Source: Pleomorphomonas sp. T1.2MG-36 (GTDB taxonomy: Bacteria; Pseudomonadota; Alphaproteobacteria; Rhizobiales; Pleomorphomonadaceae). From it: a stretch of DNA of 64,000 bases. Where the stretch lies: positions 496,001 to 560,000 of the forward strand of contig NZ_CATNLY010000012.1 of assembly GCF_950100655.1 (NCBI RefSeq). Direction: 5' to 3'. How positions within the stretch are numbered: position 1 is the stretch's first letter; every line of letters starts with the position of its first letter. The notes under the pieces are model-generated. The model did not search any database. It was not told where the DNA came from and worked only from the letters and a program-made list of their open reading frames with translations. This document shows positions 36,442 to 46,053 of the stretch, one piece after another. The position numbers and the translations under genes were made by a program.

Positions 36442-37827
36442 ATGTCCATTCATTCCGTTCTGTCCCGCGTCGATACCGACTTCCCCAAAAGCCTCGACCG
36501 TCTGTTCGACTTCCTGCGCATCCCCTCGATTTCCGCCGACCCGTCCTACAAGGACGAGTGCGCTCGCGCCGCGGCATGGCTGGTGAACGAGCTGACCGCA
36601 CTCGGTTTCGATGCGTCGGTACGGCCCACGCCCAAGCATCCGATGGTGGTCGGCCATTACACCAAGGCCGGCCCAGACAAGCCCCACGTGCTGTTCTACG
36701 CGCATTACGACGTCCAGCCGGTCGATCCGCTGGAACTTTGGGATTCGCCGCCCTTCGAGCCGGTGGTGAAGACGCTCGCCGACGGCACCGAGCGCATCCT
36801 CGCCCGCGGCGCACAGGACGACAAAGGTCAGTTGATGACCTTCCTGGAAGCCTGCCGGGCCCTGATCGCCGAGACGGGTGCGCTGCCGGTCAACGTCACC
36901 TTCTTCTCGGAGGGCGAAGAGGAATCGGGGTCGCCCTCGATGATTCCCTTCCTTGAGGCCAACAAGGACGAGCTCTCCGTCGACGTGGCGCTCGTCTGCG
37001 ACACAGAGATGTGGGATCGCAAGACGCCGGCCGTCACCACCATGCTGCGCGGCCTGGTCGGCGAGGAGATCTCGCTCCGGTGCGCCAGCCACGACCTCCA
37101 CTCGGGCGCCTTCGGCGGCGCAGCCCTCAACCCGCTGCATGTGCTGACGAAAATACTCGGCGGCCTGCACGACGACCAGGGCCGCGTCACGGTTCCCGGC
37201 TTTTATGACGGCGTCACCGACATCTCGCCGGAGCTGCGTTCCAATTGGGACAGCCTCGGCTTCGACGCCGCCGCTTTCCTCGGCGGTGCCGGCTTGACGA
37301 CGCCGGCCGGCGAGGTCGACCGCACCGTGCTCGAAAAGATCTGGTCGCGCCCAACCTGCGAGATCAACGGCCTTGCCGGCGGCTACGCCGGCCCCGGCTT
37401 CAAGACGGTGCTACCGGCCACGGCGGAAGCCAAGGTATCCTTCCGCCTCGTCGCCGGACAGGATCCGGACAAGATCCGCGTCGCCTTCCGCCAGTATGTG
37501 ACGGATCGGCTGCCGCCCGACGCCAAGGTCGAGTTCCGCGAGCACGGCGGCAGCCCGGCGGTTCATCTGGCCCTCGATGGCGCCGCCATGGGCAAGGCGC
37601 GCATCGCGCTGGAGGCAGAGTGGGGCAAGGCGCCGGCGCTGGTCGGCTCCGGTGGCTCCATCCCGGTGGTCGGTCATTTCAAGTCGATTCTCGGCATGGA
37701 CAGCCTGATGATCGGCTTCGGCCTCGACGATGACCGCATCCACTCTCCCAACGAGAAATATGAGGTGTCGAGCTACCACGGCGGCATTCGCTCGTGGGTT
37801 CGGGTCCTCGACGCCCTCGCCTCCTGA
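36442..37827 (+). CDS. M20 family metallopeptidase/dipeptidase
   Basis: 461-aa zinc exopeptidase of the M20 (ArgE/DapE/CPG2) group, closest to M20C carnosinase-like dipeptidases. The metal site is visible: HYDVQP (YAHYDVQPVDP) with the bridging Asp in GAQDDKG, catalytic Glu pair in SEGEEESGSP, then CDTEMWD, and the late HSPNEKYEVSSYHGG. Substrates are probably short peptides or acyl-amino acids in the cytoplasm. Start at ATG 36442 after GGAGAC; the longer frame upstream crosses the AT-rich region. Confidence 0.9.
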   Translation: MSIHSVLSRVDTDFPKSLDRLFDFLRIPSISADPSYKDECARAAAWLVNELTALGFDASVRPTPKHPMVVGHYTKAGPDKPHVLFYAHYDVQPVDPLELWDSPPFEPVVKTLADGTERILARGAQDDKGQLMTFLEACRALIAETGALPVNVTFFSEGEEESGSPSMIPFLEANKDELSVDVALVCDTEMWDRKTPAVTTMLRGLVGEEISLRCASHDLHSGAFGGAALNPLHVLTKILGGLHDDQGRVTVPGFYDGVTDISPELRSNWDSLGFDAAAFLGGAGLTTPAGEVDRTVLEKIWSRPTCEINGLAGGYAGPGFKTVLPATAEAKVSFRLVAGQDPDKIRVAFRQYVTDRLPPDAKVEFREHGGSPAVHLALDGAAMGKARIALEAEWGKAPALVGSGGSIPVVGHFKSILGMDSLMIGFGLDDDRIHSPNEKYEVSSYHGGIRSWVRVLDALAS

Positions 37828-38004
37828 GGCTTTGAAAGCGACGCCGGCAATGCTTTTTGCCGGCGTCAGCCGCGCCGCTCCCGTGGCTTTCGTCCCGGGC
37901 CGTCTTTCAAAGGATGAGTGTTTGAACCGGCTCATTGCGCATTGACGAGGGAATTGCATAGCCTTATTGAGTGAAAAAAATCATTTGGAAGGCTGGACCC
38001 CTCA

Positions 38005-39027
38005 ATGAAGATCACCCTGCGGACGGTCGCCGAGGCGGCTGGCGTGAGTGTGGCGACAGTCGATCGAGTCCTGAACAGGCGCGACGGCGTGCGTTCGGTG
38101 ACCATCGAGAAGGTGGAAAGCGCCATCCGCCAGCTGGGGTACGCGCCTTCTAGCCTCGCCGGCCGCGTGCAGCCGGCCACCAGCCATTTCGCCTTCGTTC
38201 TGCCGCGCGGCCACAATCCGTTCTTCGAAGCGCTGGAGACGGCCATTCAACGCCTGAGCGACTGGCTGCCCTACAAGGGGGCCAGCTTCGACATTCGTCA
38301 TGTCGACGTATTCGACGGCGAAGTCCTTGCCGAGGCGTTGAGGGAAATTCGGCAAGATGACTACGCGGGCATCGCCGTCGCAGCGCTTGACCACCCTGCC
38401 GTGCGCGAGGCGATCAACGCATTGAAGTCCGACGGGGTCGCGGTGGTGACACTGGTGTCGGACGTTCCAAGCTCCCGGCGCGATCGTTTCATCGGCATCG
38501 ACAACACCGCCGCCGGCCGGACCGCCGGATCGCTGATCGGCCGCTTTCTGCCGAGCCAGACCGGCAAGGTGGCCTTGGTGGCCGGCTCGCTGGCGTTGCG
38601 CGACCACGCCGAGCGCCGCTTCGGCTTCGAACAGGTGATCGCCCAGGACTTTCCCGAGGTTCACGTCATCGCCCTGCGCGAAGGACGGGACGACCCGACC
38701 CGCGTTCACAAGCTGGTCGAGGATCTTCTGCGCCAGCACACCGACCTTGCGGGCATCTACAATGCCGGCGCCGGCAATGCCGGCGTCATCTCCGCGCTCG
38801 AAGCCAGCGGGCGGGCACGCGACATCGTCTACATCGCCCATGAGCTCATCGAGGAAAACCGCGAAGCGTTGGTGAGAGGGACCATCGACGCGGTGATCAA
38901 CCAGGACCCCGGTCATGAAGTGCGGTCGGCTGCCCGCGTGCTTCTGTCGCTGACGTCGGACTGGCAGATCATCGACGAGCAGGAGCGCATCCGCATCGAC
39001 ATCTTCCTGCGCGACAATCTCCTGTAG
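38005..39027 (+). CDS. LacI-family transcriptional regulator (xylose/sugar operon)
   Basis: 340-aa repressor. The N-terminal HTH is canonical (TLRTVAEAAGVSVATVDRVLNRRDGV, about residues 4-28), followed by the hinge helix and a periplasmic-binding-like sugar-binding core of the RbsR/Peripla_BP_4 type (AFVLPRGHNPFFEALETAI, HFGFEQVI-like region). It lies 48 bases before xylB on the same strand, so it probably controls xylBA. In many proteobacteria xylBA is instead under a ROK or AraC-type XylR; a LacI-type controller is the alternative arrangement. Ligand (xylose or another pentose) is inferred from context. Confidence 0.88.
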   Translation: MKITLRTVAEAAGVSVATVDRVLNRRDGVRSVTIEKVESAIRQLGYAPSSLAGRVQPATSHFAFVLPRGHNPFFEALETAIQRLSDWLPYKGASFDIRHVDVFDGEVLAEALREIRQDDYAGIAVAALDHPAVREAINALKSDGVAVVTLVSDVPSSRRDRFIGIDNTAAGRTAGSLIGRFLPSQTGKVALVAGSLALRDHAERRFGFEQVIAQDFPEVHVIALREGRDDPTRVHKLVEDLLRQHTDLAGIYNAGAGNAGVISALEASGRARDIVYIAHELIEENREALVRGTIDAVINQDPGHEVRSAARVLLSLTSDWQIIDEQERIRIDIFLRDNLL

Positions 39028-39075
39028 CGCCGGCCCCGAAACACGCCAGATCTTAAGCAATATTGGGAGGAGTCC

Positions 39076-40539
39076 ATGACCACCTATCTCGGCCTCGACA
39101 TAGGCACATCGTCGGTGAAAGCCGTTCTCGTCGGCGATGGCGAGAAGATCATCGCCACCGCTTCGGCCTCGCTTGAAGTATCGCGGCCGCATGCCGGCTG
39201 GTCCGAGCAGGACGGCGACAGCTGGATTGCCGCGACGCAAAGCGCCATCGATCAGCTCAAGGCAAGCCATCCCAAGGAGCTTTCCGCCGTGGCCGGCATC
39301 GGCCTTTCCGGCCAGATGCACGGCGCGACCCTGCTCGACAAGGCCGACAAGCCGCTCCGGCCCGCCATCCTCTGGAACGACGTGCGTTCGGCCCTCGAGT
39401 GCGGCGAGCTCGAGGCCCGCTGCCCCGACCTGCGCGCCATCGCCGGCAACATCGCCATGCCCGGCTTCACCGCGCCGAAGCTCGCCTGGGTAAAGAAGCA
39501 TGAGCCGGAGCTGTTCGCCAAGACGGCCAAGGTACTGCTGCCCAAGGACTATGTCCGGCTCTGGCTGACCGGCGATTATGTGTCCGACATGTCGGATGCC
39601 GCCGGAACGCTGTGGCTCGACGTCGGCAAGCGCGCCTGGTCGAAGGAGCTTCTCGCCGCCACAGACCTCACGCTCGACCACATGCCGCGCCTCGTAGAAG
39701 GCACGGAGTCCTCGGGCGATCTGCGCGCCGACCTGGTGTCGCGCTGGGGCCTCGTCAAGGCGCCGGTGGTGGCCGGCGGCGGTGGCGACAACGCGGCGAG
39801 CGCCGTCGGCATGGGCGCCGTCAAACCCGGCGCCGCCTTCGCCTCGCTCGGCACGTCGGGCGTGCTGTTCGTCTCCAACGCCTCCTTCTCGCCCAACACC
39901 GAGGGGGCCGTGCACGCCTTCTGCCACGCCGTTCCCGGCACCTGGCATCAGATGGGCGTGATCCTGTCGGCCACCGACAGCCTGCAGTGGCTGTCGCATC
40001 TTCTGGAAACGCCGGCACCGGAGCTGACCAAGGGCCTCGACCCGAAGCCAGCCAAGCCGTCGCCCGTCACCTTCCTGCCCTACCTTTCCGGCGAGCGCAC
40101 GCCGCACAATGACGCCGCCGCCCGTGGCGTGTTCGTCGGCCTCAGCCACACCTCCGGCCGCGCCGAGCTGACGCAGGCGGTGCTGGAAGGCGTCGCCTTC
40201 GCCTTCCGCGACTGCCTGCGCGTGCTCAACGACGCCGGCACCGACATCGATCGCGCCTTCGCGGTCGGAGGCGGTTCGCGGTCGGAAGCCTGGTTGCAGA
40301 TCATGGCGGCGGTGCTCGACCGTCCGCTCGACATCACTGCCGAAGGCGACTACGGCGGTGGCTTCGGCGCCGCCCGCATGGGCCGCATCGCCGCCACTGG
40401 CGACGATCCGTTCGAGACGCTGACCCCGCCGCCGGTTGCCCGCACCGTCGAGCCGGACAAGACGCTCGTTGCCGCCTATGCCGACCGCTACGCCAAGTAT
40501 CGCGCGCTCTACCCGGCCGTCCGGGACGCGCTCGCCTGA
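39076..40539 (+). CDS. xylB: Xylulokinase
   Basis: 487-aa FGGY-family sugar kinase. [22 protein letters not shown] is the N-terminal phosphate loop; the substrate region is [13 protein letters not shown], the FGGY signatures include [14 protein letters not shown] and TGSVKPG-like segments and the C-terminal [25 protein letters not shown] (GGGSRS). The MHGATLLD motif marks xylulokinases. It phosphorylates D-xylulose to xylulose-5-phosphate. A GGGAGGAG ribosome-binding site precedes the ATG. xylA follows 37 bases after the stop. Confidence 0.94.
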   Translation: MTTYLGLDIGTSSVKAVLVGDGEKIIATASASLEVSRPHAGWSEQDGDSWIAATQSAIDQLKASHPKELSAVAGIGLSGQMHGATLLDKADKPLRPAILWNDVRSALECGELEARCPDLRAIAGNIAMPGFTAPKLAWVKKHEPELFAKTAKVLLPKDYVRLWLTGDYVSDMSDAAGTLWLDVGKRAWSKELLAATDLTLDHMPRLVEGTESSGDLRADLVSRWGLVKAPVVAGGGGDNAASAVGMGAVKPGAAFASLGTSGVLFVSNASFSPNTEGAVHAFCHAVPGTWHQMGVILSATDSLQWLSHLLETPAPELTKGLDPKPAKPSPVTFLPYLSGERTPHNDAAARGVFVGLSHTSGRAELTQAVLEGVAFAFRDCLRVLNDAGTDIDRAFAVGGGSRSEAWLQIMAAVLDRPLDITAEGDYGGGFGAARMGRIAATGDDPFETLTPPPVARTVEPDKTLVAAYADRYAKYRALYPAVRDALA

Positions 40540-40576
40540 GTTTCCCCATCAGAGTTACAAAAAGAGAGGAAAGACT

Positions 40577-41893
40577 ATGACGCACCCGTTCTGGGGCAAC
40601 ATCAAGCCCGTCAAGTATGAGGGGCCGGAAAGCCGCAACCTGCTCGCCTTCCGTTACTACAACAAGGACCAGGTGGTTCTCGGCAAGCGCATGGAAGACC
40701 ATCTGCGCTTCGCCGTCGCCTACTGGCACTCCTTCGCCTGGGGTGGCGGCGATCCGTTCGGCAACGGCACGTTCCTGCGCCCGTGGTTCAACGGCTCCGA
40801 CGAACTGGAGCTGGCCAAGGTGAAGGCCGACGTGGCCTTCGACCTGTTCCAGTTGCTCGGCGTGCCCTTCTATTGCTTCCATGACCGCGACATCGCGCCG
40901 GAAGGCAAGACGCTCGCCGAGTCCAACAAGAACGTCCGCGCCATCGCCGACATCCTGGCCAGGAAGCAGGAAGAGACGGGCATCAAGCTCCTGTGGGGCA
41001 CGGCCAACCTGTTCTCCCACCGTCGCTTCATGGCGGGCGCCGCCTCCAATCCCGATCCGGACGTGTTCGCCTACTCGGCGGCGCAGGTGAAGAACGTCTT
41101 CGACATCACCAAGGAGCTCGGTGGCCAGAACTACGTGCTGTGGGGCGGCCGCGAGGGCTACGAGACGCTGCTCAACACCGACCTCAAGCAGGAGCAGGAC
41201 CAGCTCGGCCGCTTCCTGACCATGGTCGTCGACTACAAGCACAAGATCGGCTTCAACGGCGCCATCCTGATCGAGCCGAAGCCGAAGGAGCCGACCAAGC
41301 ACCAGTACGACTTCGACGTCGCCACGGTGTACTCCTTCCTGAAGGCCTACGGTCTTGAGAAGGAAGTCAAGGTCAACATCGAGCAGAACCACGCCATCCT
41401 CGCCGGCCACAGCTTCGAGCACGAACTGGCGCTCGCCAGCGCTCTCGGCATCTTCGGCTCGGTCGACCTCAACCGCGGCGACGATCGCCTCGGCTGGGAC
41501 ACCGATCAGTTCGGCATGAACGTGCCCGAGCTGACGCTGGCCATGCTGGAGATCATCAAGGCGGGCGGCTTCACCACCGGCGGTCTCAACTTCGACGCCA
41601 AGGTTCGCCGCCAGTCGCTCGACCCGGAAGATCTGGTGATCGCGCACGCCGCGTCGATGGACGCCGCCGCCAAGGCGCTGCTCAACGCCGCCGCCATCAT
41701 CGAGGACGGCCGCCTCGCCAAGAACCTCGAGACCCGCTACGCGGGCTGGAAGGGCGCCGAGGGACAGGCCATCCTCGCCGGCAAGCGCTCGCTCGATGAT
41801 CTCGCGGATTATGTTGCCAAGAACAACATCAATCCCGAACCGAAGAGCGGCAAGCAGGAACAGCTGGAAGCGCTCGTCAACCAGTTCTGCTGA
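40577..41893 (+). CDS. xylA: Xylose isomerase
   Basis: 438-aa class II xylose isomerase, converting D-xylose to D-xylulose. Catalytic His is in [11 protein letters not shown]; metal site residues are in [32 protein letters not shown] and the late [27 protein letters not shown] precedes the ATG at 40577. The operon order is LacI regulator-xylB-xylA, all plus strand, ended by a terminator. Codon use is strongly biased, suggesting high expression. Confidence 0.96.
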   Translation: MTHPFWGNIKPVKYEGPESRNLLAFRYYNKDQVVLGKRMEDHLRFAVAYWHSFAWGGGDPFGNGTFLRPWFNGSDELELAKVKADVAFDLFQLLGVPFYCFHDRDIAPEGKTLAESNKNVRAIADILARKQEETGIKLLWGTANLFSHRRFMAGAASNPDPDVFAYSAAQVKNVFDITKELGGQNYVLWGGREGYETLLNTDLKQEQDQLGRFLTMVVDYKHKIGFNGAILIEPKPKEPTKHQYDFDVATVYSFLKAYGLEKEVKVNIEQNHAILAGHSFEHELALASALGIFGSVDLNRGDDRLGWDTDQFGMNVPELTLAMLEIIKAGGFTTGGLNFDAKVRRQSLDPEDLVIAHAASMDAAAKALLNAAAIIEDGRLAKNLETRYAGWKGAEGQAILAGKRSLDDLADYVAKNNINPEPKSGKQEQLEALVNQFC

Positions 41894-41921
41894 TCGGCGC
41901 GCGAGCGTCGCTTGAAACACG

Positions 41922-41947
41922 AGAGGCCGGGCAGTCCCGGCCTCTTT
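41922..41947 (+). terminator. Intrinsic terminator after xylA
   Basis: AGAGGCCGGG (41922-41931) pairs with CCCGGCCTCT (41936-41945), loop CAGT, followed by TTTCAT. Also usable in the opposite direction for the convergent lipoprotein gene. Confidence 0.85.
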
Positions 41948-41991
41948 CATTTCGATGTCATTTCAACGCCGAACCACACCGCGTTGAGGGA

Positions 41992-42582
41992 TCACTCGAC
42001 CGGCGGCACCCAGATGATGCGCTGCAGCGTGGCGCCGGCCAACGTTCCGTCGTCCGGCAGCGCACCAGCCGCGATATAGCCGGGAATGGCGAAGACGAAG
42101 GTGACATTGGAGGCTCCGCGTGCCGTGCAGATCGGCATGCCGAGCCAGTTCCCCTGCCCCTCCCGACAGGAAGCGCGGTCGACGCGCGCCTCGCGGAAGG
42201 TCATGCCGATGCGTTCGCCGCCAGGGCCGACGAGGCTCTCAGACACGCCATGAACAGCGCCGATACGCCCGCCGGGGCCGGGCAGCACCTGCAACACCTG
42301 CAAGCCGTCGCGGAACAGGGCCAGGGCCGCGACGCTCTCGCTCTGCTCGGTCGCCATGGTGACCGAAGACACCGAATAGCCGGGTTCGAGCGCCTCGATC
42401 GCCTTCTTGGAAAAGGCGGTCCCGGGGGGCAGCCCCGGCACGCCGGCGGACGTGATGCGGAACGTGGCGGCGCGCGACGGCGGCGGTGCGAAGTCCGAGT
42501 CGGAGCCGAGGATGGAGCAGCCAACAAGGGCCGCCGACATCAGAACGCCGGACAGGCGCAGAAGGTCACGAATTTGAATCAT
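41992..42582 (-). CDS. DUF1131 (RpoE-regulated lipoprotein-like) family protein
   Basis: 196-aa protein. From the ATG at 42582 the N-terminus is MIQIRDLLRLSGVLMSAALVGC, a lipoprotein signal with the acylated Cys at about 22. The rest is a DUF1131 module: ATFRITSAGVPGLPPGTAFSKKAIEALEPGY, SVTMATEQSESVAALALFRDGLQVLQV, then ESLVGPGGERIGMTFREARVDRASC, GNWLGMPICTA. Related to the E. coli RpoE-regulated lipoprotein; function unknown. The two late Cys (CREG.. and PIC) suggest a disulfide, supporting a periplasmic location. Confidence 0.85.
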   Translation of the reverse strand: MIQIRDLLRLSGVLMSAALVGCSILGSDSDFAPPPSRAATFRITSAGVPGLPPGTAFSKKAIEALEPGYSVSSVTMATEQSESVAALALFRDGLQVLQVLPGPGGRIGAVHGVSESLVGPGGERIGMTFREARVDRASCREGQGNWLGMPICTARGASNVTFVFAIPGYIAAGALPDDGTLAGATLQRIIWVPPVE

Positions 42583-42834
42583 GCCCTTCGATAGCACAGG
42601 CGCCTCAACGATAGAAGCGAGGGGCACGGCACCGACAACATCCGGTGCGGACCGTGAATTCGCGCAACCCTCCCAAGCGCCAGCAGCAGTCTTTTTCATG
42701 TGGACCCACTCCGGCCTTCTACCTAGACTTCAGGCACATGCGGCGGCCGAGCCGCGCGATGAAAGAGACGCCGCACAAGACGGCGATCGCGCCCCACCCC
42801 ACCGCGTCAGAACTTGTGAAGCAGGGATATTCAC

Positions 42835-44103
42835 ATGAAAATTGCCGTGCTCGGTGCCGGCGTCATCGGCACCACAACCGCCTACTATCTTGCCAAGGCC
42901 GGCCACGAGGTCACCGTCTACGATCGCCAGCCCGGTCCGGCGCTGGAAACCAGCTTTGGCAACGCCGGGGAGATTTCGCCCGGCTACTCGACGCCGTGGG
43001 CCGCGCCGGGCATCCCGCTCAAGGCGGTGAAGTGGCTGCTCATGCGGCACGCGCCTCTCATCCTCCGGCCGACGCTCGATCCGCATGTGCTGCCCTGGAT
43101 GCTGTCTCTGCTCGCGAACTGCACGTCGGCCGCCTACACCCGCAACAAGAGCCGCATGCTGCGCGTCGCCGGCTACTCGCGCGAGTGCCTGATTGCGCTG
43201 CGCGAGGAAACCGGCATCGCCTACGATCATCGCTCGCAAGGCACGGTACAGCTCTTCCGCGCCCAGAAGCAGCTCGACCACGCCGGCCGGGATACCGAAG
43301 TGCTCGCCGCCGATGGCGTTCCCTTCGAGCTGCTCGACCGCGATGGCGTAGCGCGGGCCGAACCCGCTCTCTCGGCGGTCAGGGACACCTTTGTCGGCGG
43401 CCTCCGCCTGCCGCTCGACGAGACGGGCGATTGCTACCTGTTCACCAACGCGCTGGCGAAGATCGCCGAGGGGCTGGGCGTCAGCTTCCGCTATGACACC
43501 TCGATCTCGCGGATCGATGCGGACGCCGGCGCAGTGCGTGGGGTGATCACCTCCAACGGACGCATCGAAGCCGATCACTACGTGCTGGCGCTCGGCTCCT
43601 GGTCGGCCGTCCTCGGCCGTGACATCGGCCTCAGGCTGCCGGTCTATCCGGTGAAGGGCTACTCGCTGACCGCCGCCATCAGCGACGAGACGCGCGCGCC
43701 GGTATCCACCGTGCTCGACGAGACCTACAAGGTTGCGCTCACCCGGCTCGGCAGTCGGCTTCGCGTCGGCGGCATGGCCGAGATCGGCGGCTATAGCGCC
43801 GACCTACCGCCCACCCGGCGCGACACGCTGGAACATGTCGCCGGCAGCCTGTTCCCCTGCGGCGATCTCAAGGCGGCCAGCTACTGGTCGGGCCTGAGGC
43901 CGATGACGCCGGACGGCACACCGATCATCGGCGCCACGCGGTATGCCAACCTCTCGCTCAACACGGGCCACGGGACGCTCGGCTGGACGATGGCCTGCGG
44001 CTCCGCGCGCGCCCTCTCGGACCTGATTTCGGGACGGAAGCCCGACATCGAAACGGAAGACCTGTCGATCGACCGCTACCGGACGAGCCGCCCATCAACG
44101 TGA
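42835..44103 (+). CDS. dadA: D-amino-acid dehydrogenase
   Basis: 422-aa FAD-dependent DadA-type oxidoreductase. The N-terminal dinucleotide fold is [32 protein letters not shown] (GxGxxG at 7-12); [32 protein letters not shown] is the DadA signature, and the C-terminus has [18 protein letters not shown] and [19 protein letters not shown]. It oxidises D-alanine and other D-amino acids, feeding electrons to the respiratory chain at the inner membrane. No alanine racemase (dadX) is adjacent. The sugar kinase follows after about 100 bases. Confidence 0.93.
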   Translation: MKIAVLGAGVIGTTTAYYLAKAGHEVTVYDRQPGPALETSFGNAGEISPGYSTPWAAPGIPLKAVKWLLMRHAPLILRPTLDPHVLPWMLSLLANCTSAAYTRNKSRMLRVAGYSRECLIALREETGIAYDHRSQGTVQLFRAQKQLDHAGRDTEVLAADGVPFELLDRDGVARAEPALSAVRDTFVGGLRLPLDETGDCYLFTNALAKIAEGLGVSFRYDTSISRIDADAGAVRGVITSNGRIEADHYVLALGSWSAVLGRDIGLRLPVYPVKGYSLTAAISDETRAPVSTVLDETYKVALTRLGSRLRVGGMAEIGGYSADLPPTRRDTLEHVAGSLFPCGDLKAASYWSGLRPMTPDGTPIIGATRYANLSLNTGHGTLGWTMACGSARALSDLISGRKPDIETEDLSIDRYRTSRPST

Positions 44104-44200
44104 TCAGAAGTTCCCCCCATGCCCATCGGAGAGATTGAAGCCGCCCCGGCGATTGGCTAGCACTGAGATCGGAATACCCAGCAGCACTCGGGGGAATCAC

Positions 44201-45130
44201 ATGTTACTGGCCTGCGGCGACGCGCTGATCGATTTCGTGCCTGTGAAGTCGGCCGACGGCCGGGATGCCTACGTGCCGGCCGTCGGCGGCTCCTGCCTCA
44301 ACATCGCCGTCGCCATGTCGCGCCTCGGCGCGCTCACCGGCTTCGTCGGCGGCATCTCCTCGGACATGTTCGGAACGATGATCGCCGATCATCTGGCGGC
44401 CTCGGGCGCGTCGCTTCGCTATGTTCGCCGCTCCGACGACGAAACTACGCTGGCCTTTGTCCGCTTCGTGGGCAACGAGCCGCACTATGCCTTCTACGAC
44501 GAGACGACCGCCGCGCGCCTTTGGACCTACCAGCCCGGCAGCATCCCCTTCCCCGCCATCGAGGTGCTGCACGTCGGATCGACCACGTTGATCAACGAGC
44601 CGGTGGCATCCGAGTATCTTGCGATGTTCAAGGCGGCGAAGGGCAAGACGACGCTGTCTTTCGATCCCAACTGCCGGCCGACGCTGACGCACGACAAGGC
44701 CGCCTATACGGCGCGCATGGCCGAGTTCGCCAAAACGGCCGACATCGTCCGTATGTCGGACATGGACTTCGATTTCCTGTTCGGCGGCAACGACTTCGAA
44801 GCCAAGGCCCAGGAGATTCTGGCCGGCGGGGCAGCGCTGGTCATCGTCACGCGCGGCGGTGACGGCGTCATCGCCTGGCACGCGACGGCCGGTCGCGTCG
44901 AGGTTCCGGCCCCCGCCACCAAGGTGGTCGACACCATTGGCGCGGGCGACACGTTCCAAGGCTCGTTCCTGGTGGCGCTCAAGGAAGCGGGTCGAATCGC
45001 ACGGCCGGCACTGGAGGCGATCAGCCGCGACGAACTCGCCGCCGCCCTCGCCTTCGGCACGCGCTGCGCCGCCATCACCTGTTCGCGTGCCGGCGCCAAC
45101 CCGCCGTGGCGGGCCGAACTCAAGGAATAG
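44201..45130 (+). CDS. PfkB-family carbohydrate kinase (fructokinase-like)
   Basis: 309-aa ribokinase-family sugar kinase. The N-terminal region LLACGDALIDFVPV, the glycine pair GGSCLNIAVAMSRLG, anion-hole/catalytic DTIGAGDTFQG (Asp250) and VTRGGDGVIA are the family's markers. The GGSxxNxA segment and DFVPV start fit fructokinases, but keto-deoxy-sugar kinases look alike. It phosphorylates a furanose in the cytoplasm. Start at ATG 44201 (a longer frame starts at 44135). Alone or downstream of dadA. Confidence 0.85.
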   Translation: MLLACGDALIDFVPVKSADGRDAYVPAVGGSCLNIAVAMSRLGALTGFVGGISSDMFGTMIADHLAASGASLRYVRRSDDETTLAFVRFVGNEPHYAFYDETTAARLWTYQPGSIPFPAIEVLHVGSTTLINEPVASEYLAMFKAAKGKTTLSFDPNCRPTLTHDKAAYTARMAEFAKTADIVRMSDMDFDFLFGGNDFEAKAQEILAGGAALVIVTRGGDGVIAWHATAGRVEVPAPATKVVDTIGAGDTFQGSFLVALKEAGRIARPALEAISRDELAAALAFGTRCAAITCSRAGANPPWRAELKE

Positions 45131-45228
45131 TCGTTCGGCGCAAAGCTCCTGCGCACGACGAGCTTGCGGGCTTCGGCAAATCTTAACCTGTGACTGCGAA
45201 CATTCCTGCGACAGGTGGGACATGTGCG

Positions 45229-45537
45229 ATGTCGGTTGAACAGAGAAATGGAGTCAGGCGGAGGACGCTGAGAGCGGCGAAGATCGTCTATGGCGACTAT
45301 CGCTATATCGTCGACTGCGTCGTGCGCGACACCAGTTCGGGCGGCATGCGCATCCGTTGCGACCATGCCCGCGAGATACCGCAGGACTTCTTCATCTTCG
45401 ACCCGACGGAACAGTCCCTGCGTCGGGCCGAAGTGATGTGGCGGCGCGAGAACGAGCTCGGGCTGCAACTCACCGGCGACCCGATCTACATCCACGAAAG
45501 CCACGATCCCAGGCACGCCCGCTTCCGCTTCATGTGA
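45229..45537 (+). CDS. PilZ-domain protein (cyclic di-GMP binding)
   Basis: 102-aa single PilZ domain. Both halves of the cyclic di-GMP site are present: R-R-T-L-R near residue 10 (RxxxR) and D-T-S-S-G-G (DxSxxG) around residue 33. The remainder is beta-rich (KIVYGDYRYIVDCVV, RAEVMWRRENELGLQL). Such small proteins act as c-di-GMP receptors. ATG at 45229 is preferred (MSVEQRNGVRR); a GTG at 45190 is possible. A c-di-GMP synthase gene is also in the window (51016-51999). Confidence 0.85.
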   Translation: MSVEQRNGVRRRTLRAAKIVYGDYRYIVDCVVRDTSSGGMRIRCDHAREIPQDFFIFDPTEQSLRRAEVMWRRENELGLQLTGDPIYIHESHDPRHARFRFM

Positions 45538-45553
45538 GCGGGCGGCGAAGGGA

Positions 45554-45940
45554 TCAGTGCCTGTTGGGCTCGAAATCCGGCGTGTAGACCTTTGCCCAGT
45601 CGTGCAGCGCATCACCGACGGCGCGCAGCGCCTTGCCGGCATCCGACAGCTCGTACTCCACGCGCGGCGGCGCCTGCTCGTAGTCGTGGCGAATGATGAG
45701 GCCGGACTTCTCAAGATCGCGCAACTGCGCCGCCAGCATGTGCTGGGTCACCCCGGGGATGCCCCTTCTCAGCTCGTTGAAGCGCTTCGGGCCTTCCGAG
45801 AGAAGGCACATGATCTCGCCCTTCCACTTGCCGGTAATGGCCTTGAGGCCACGCTGGACAACGGTAAGGTACTCCTGCAGCTCGACCGAACAGTTGAGCC
45901 GGCCTGACTGCGCGGACTCAGGCCCCAGGTCGAAAGACAT
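45554..45940 (-). CDS. HxlR-family transcriptional regulator
   Basis: 128-aa winged-helix regulator. The family core is CSVELQEYLTVVQRGLKAITGKWKGEIMCLLSEGPKRFNELRRGIPGVTQHMLAAQLRDLEKSGLIIRHDYEQ, i.e. a helix pair, the GKWK start of the HTH, RFNEL, and the ML.. QLRDLEKSGLI recognition helix (given in pieces here as GKWKGEIMCLL, RFNELRRGI, HMLAAQLRDLEK). Cys17 lies in the position where redox-sensing members have a thiol. Targets unknown. It sits between fhs (same strand, just downstream) and the PilZ gene (convergent). Confidence 0.85.
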   Translation of the reverse strand: MSFDLGPESAQSGRLNCSVELQEYLTVVQRGLKAITGKWKGEIMCLLSEGPKRFNELRRGIPGVTQHMLAAQLRDLEKSGLIIRHDYEQAPPRVEYELSDAGKALRAVGDALHDWAKVYTPDFEPNRH

Positions 45941-46053
45941 CGCACTCTCCAAATCACATCCGAAAAGTATACTGTTATTCCTTGAAATAGGGGCTGAGCC
46001 CCTGTCGCGAAAGCGCAAACCGCCGCGCCCCTCATCACAAGAGCGTGCGTGCC

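Noticed and set aside
38002..40149. 715-aa minus-strand reading frame over the LacI regulator and xylB
   Set aside because: Spans two genuine plus-strand genes; no domain, shadow frame.
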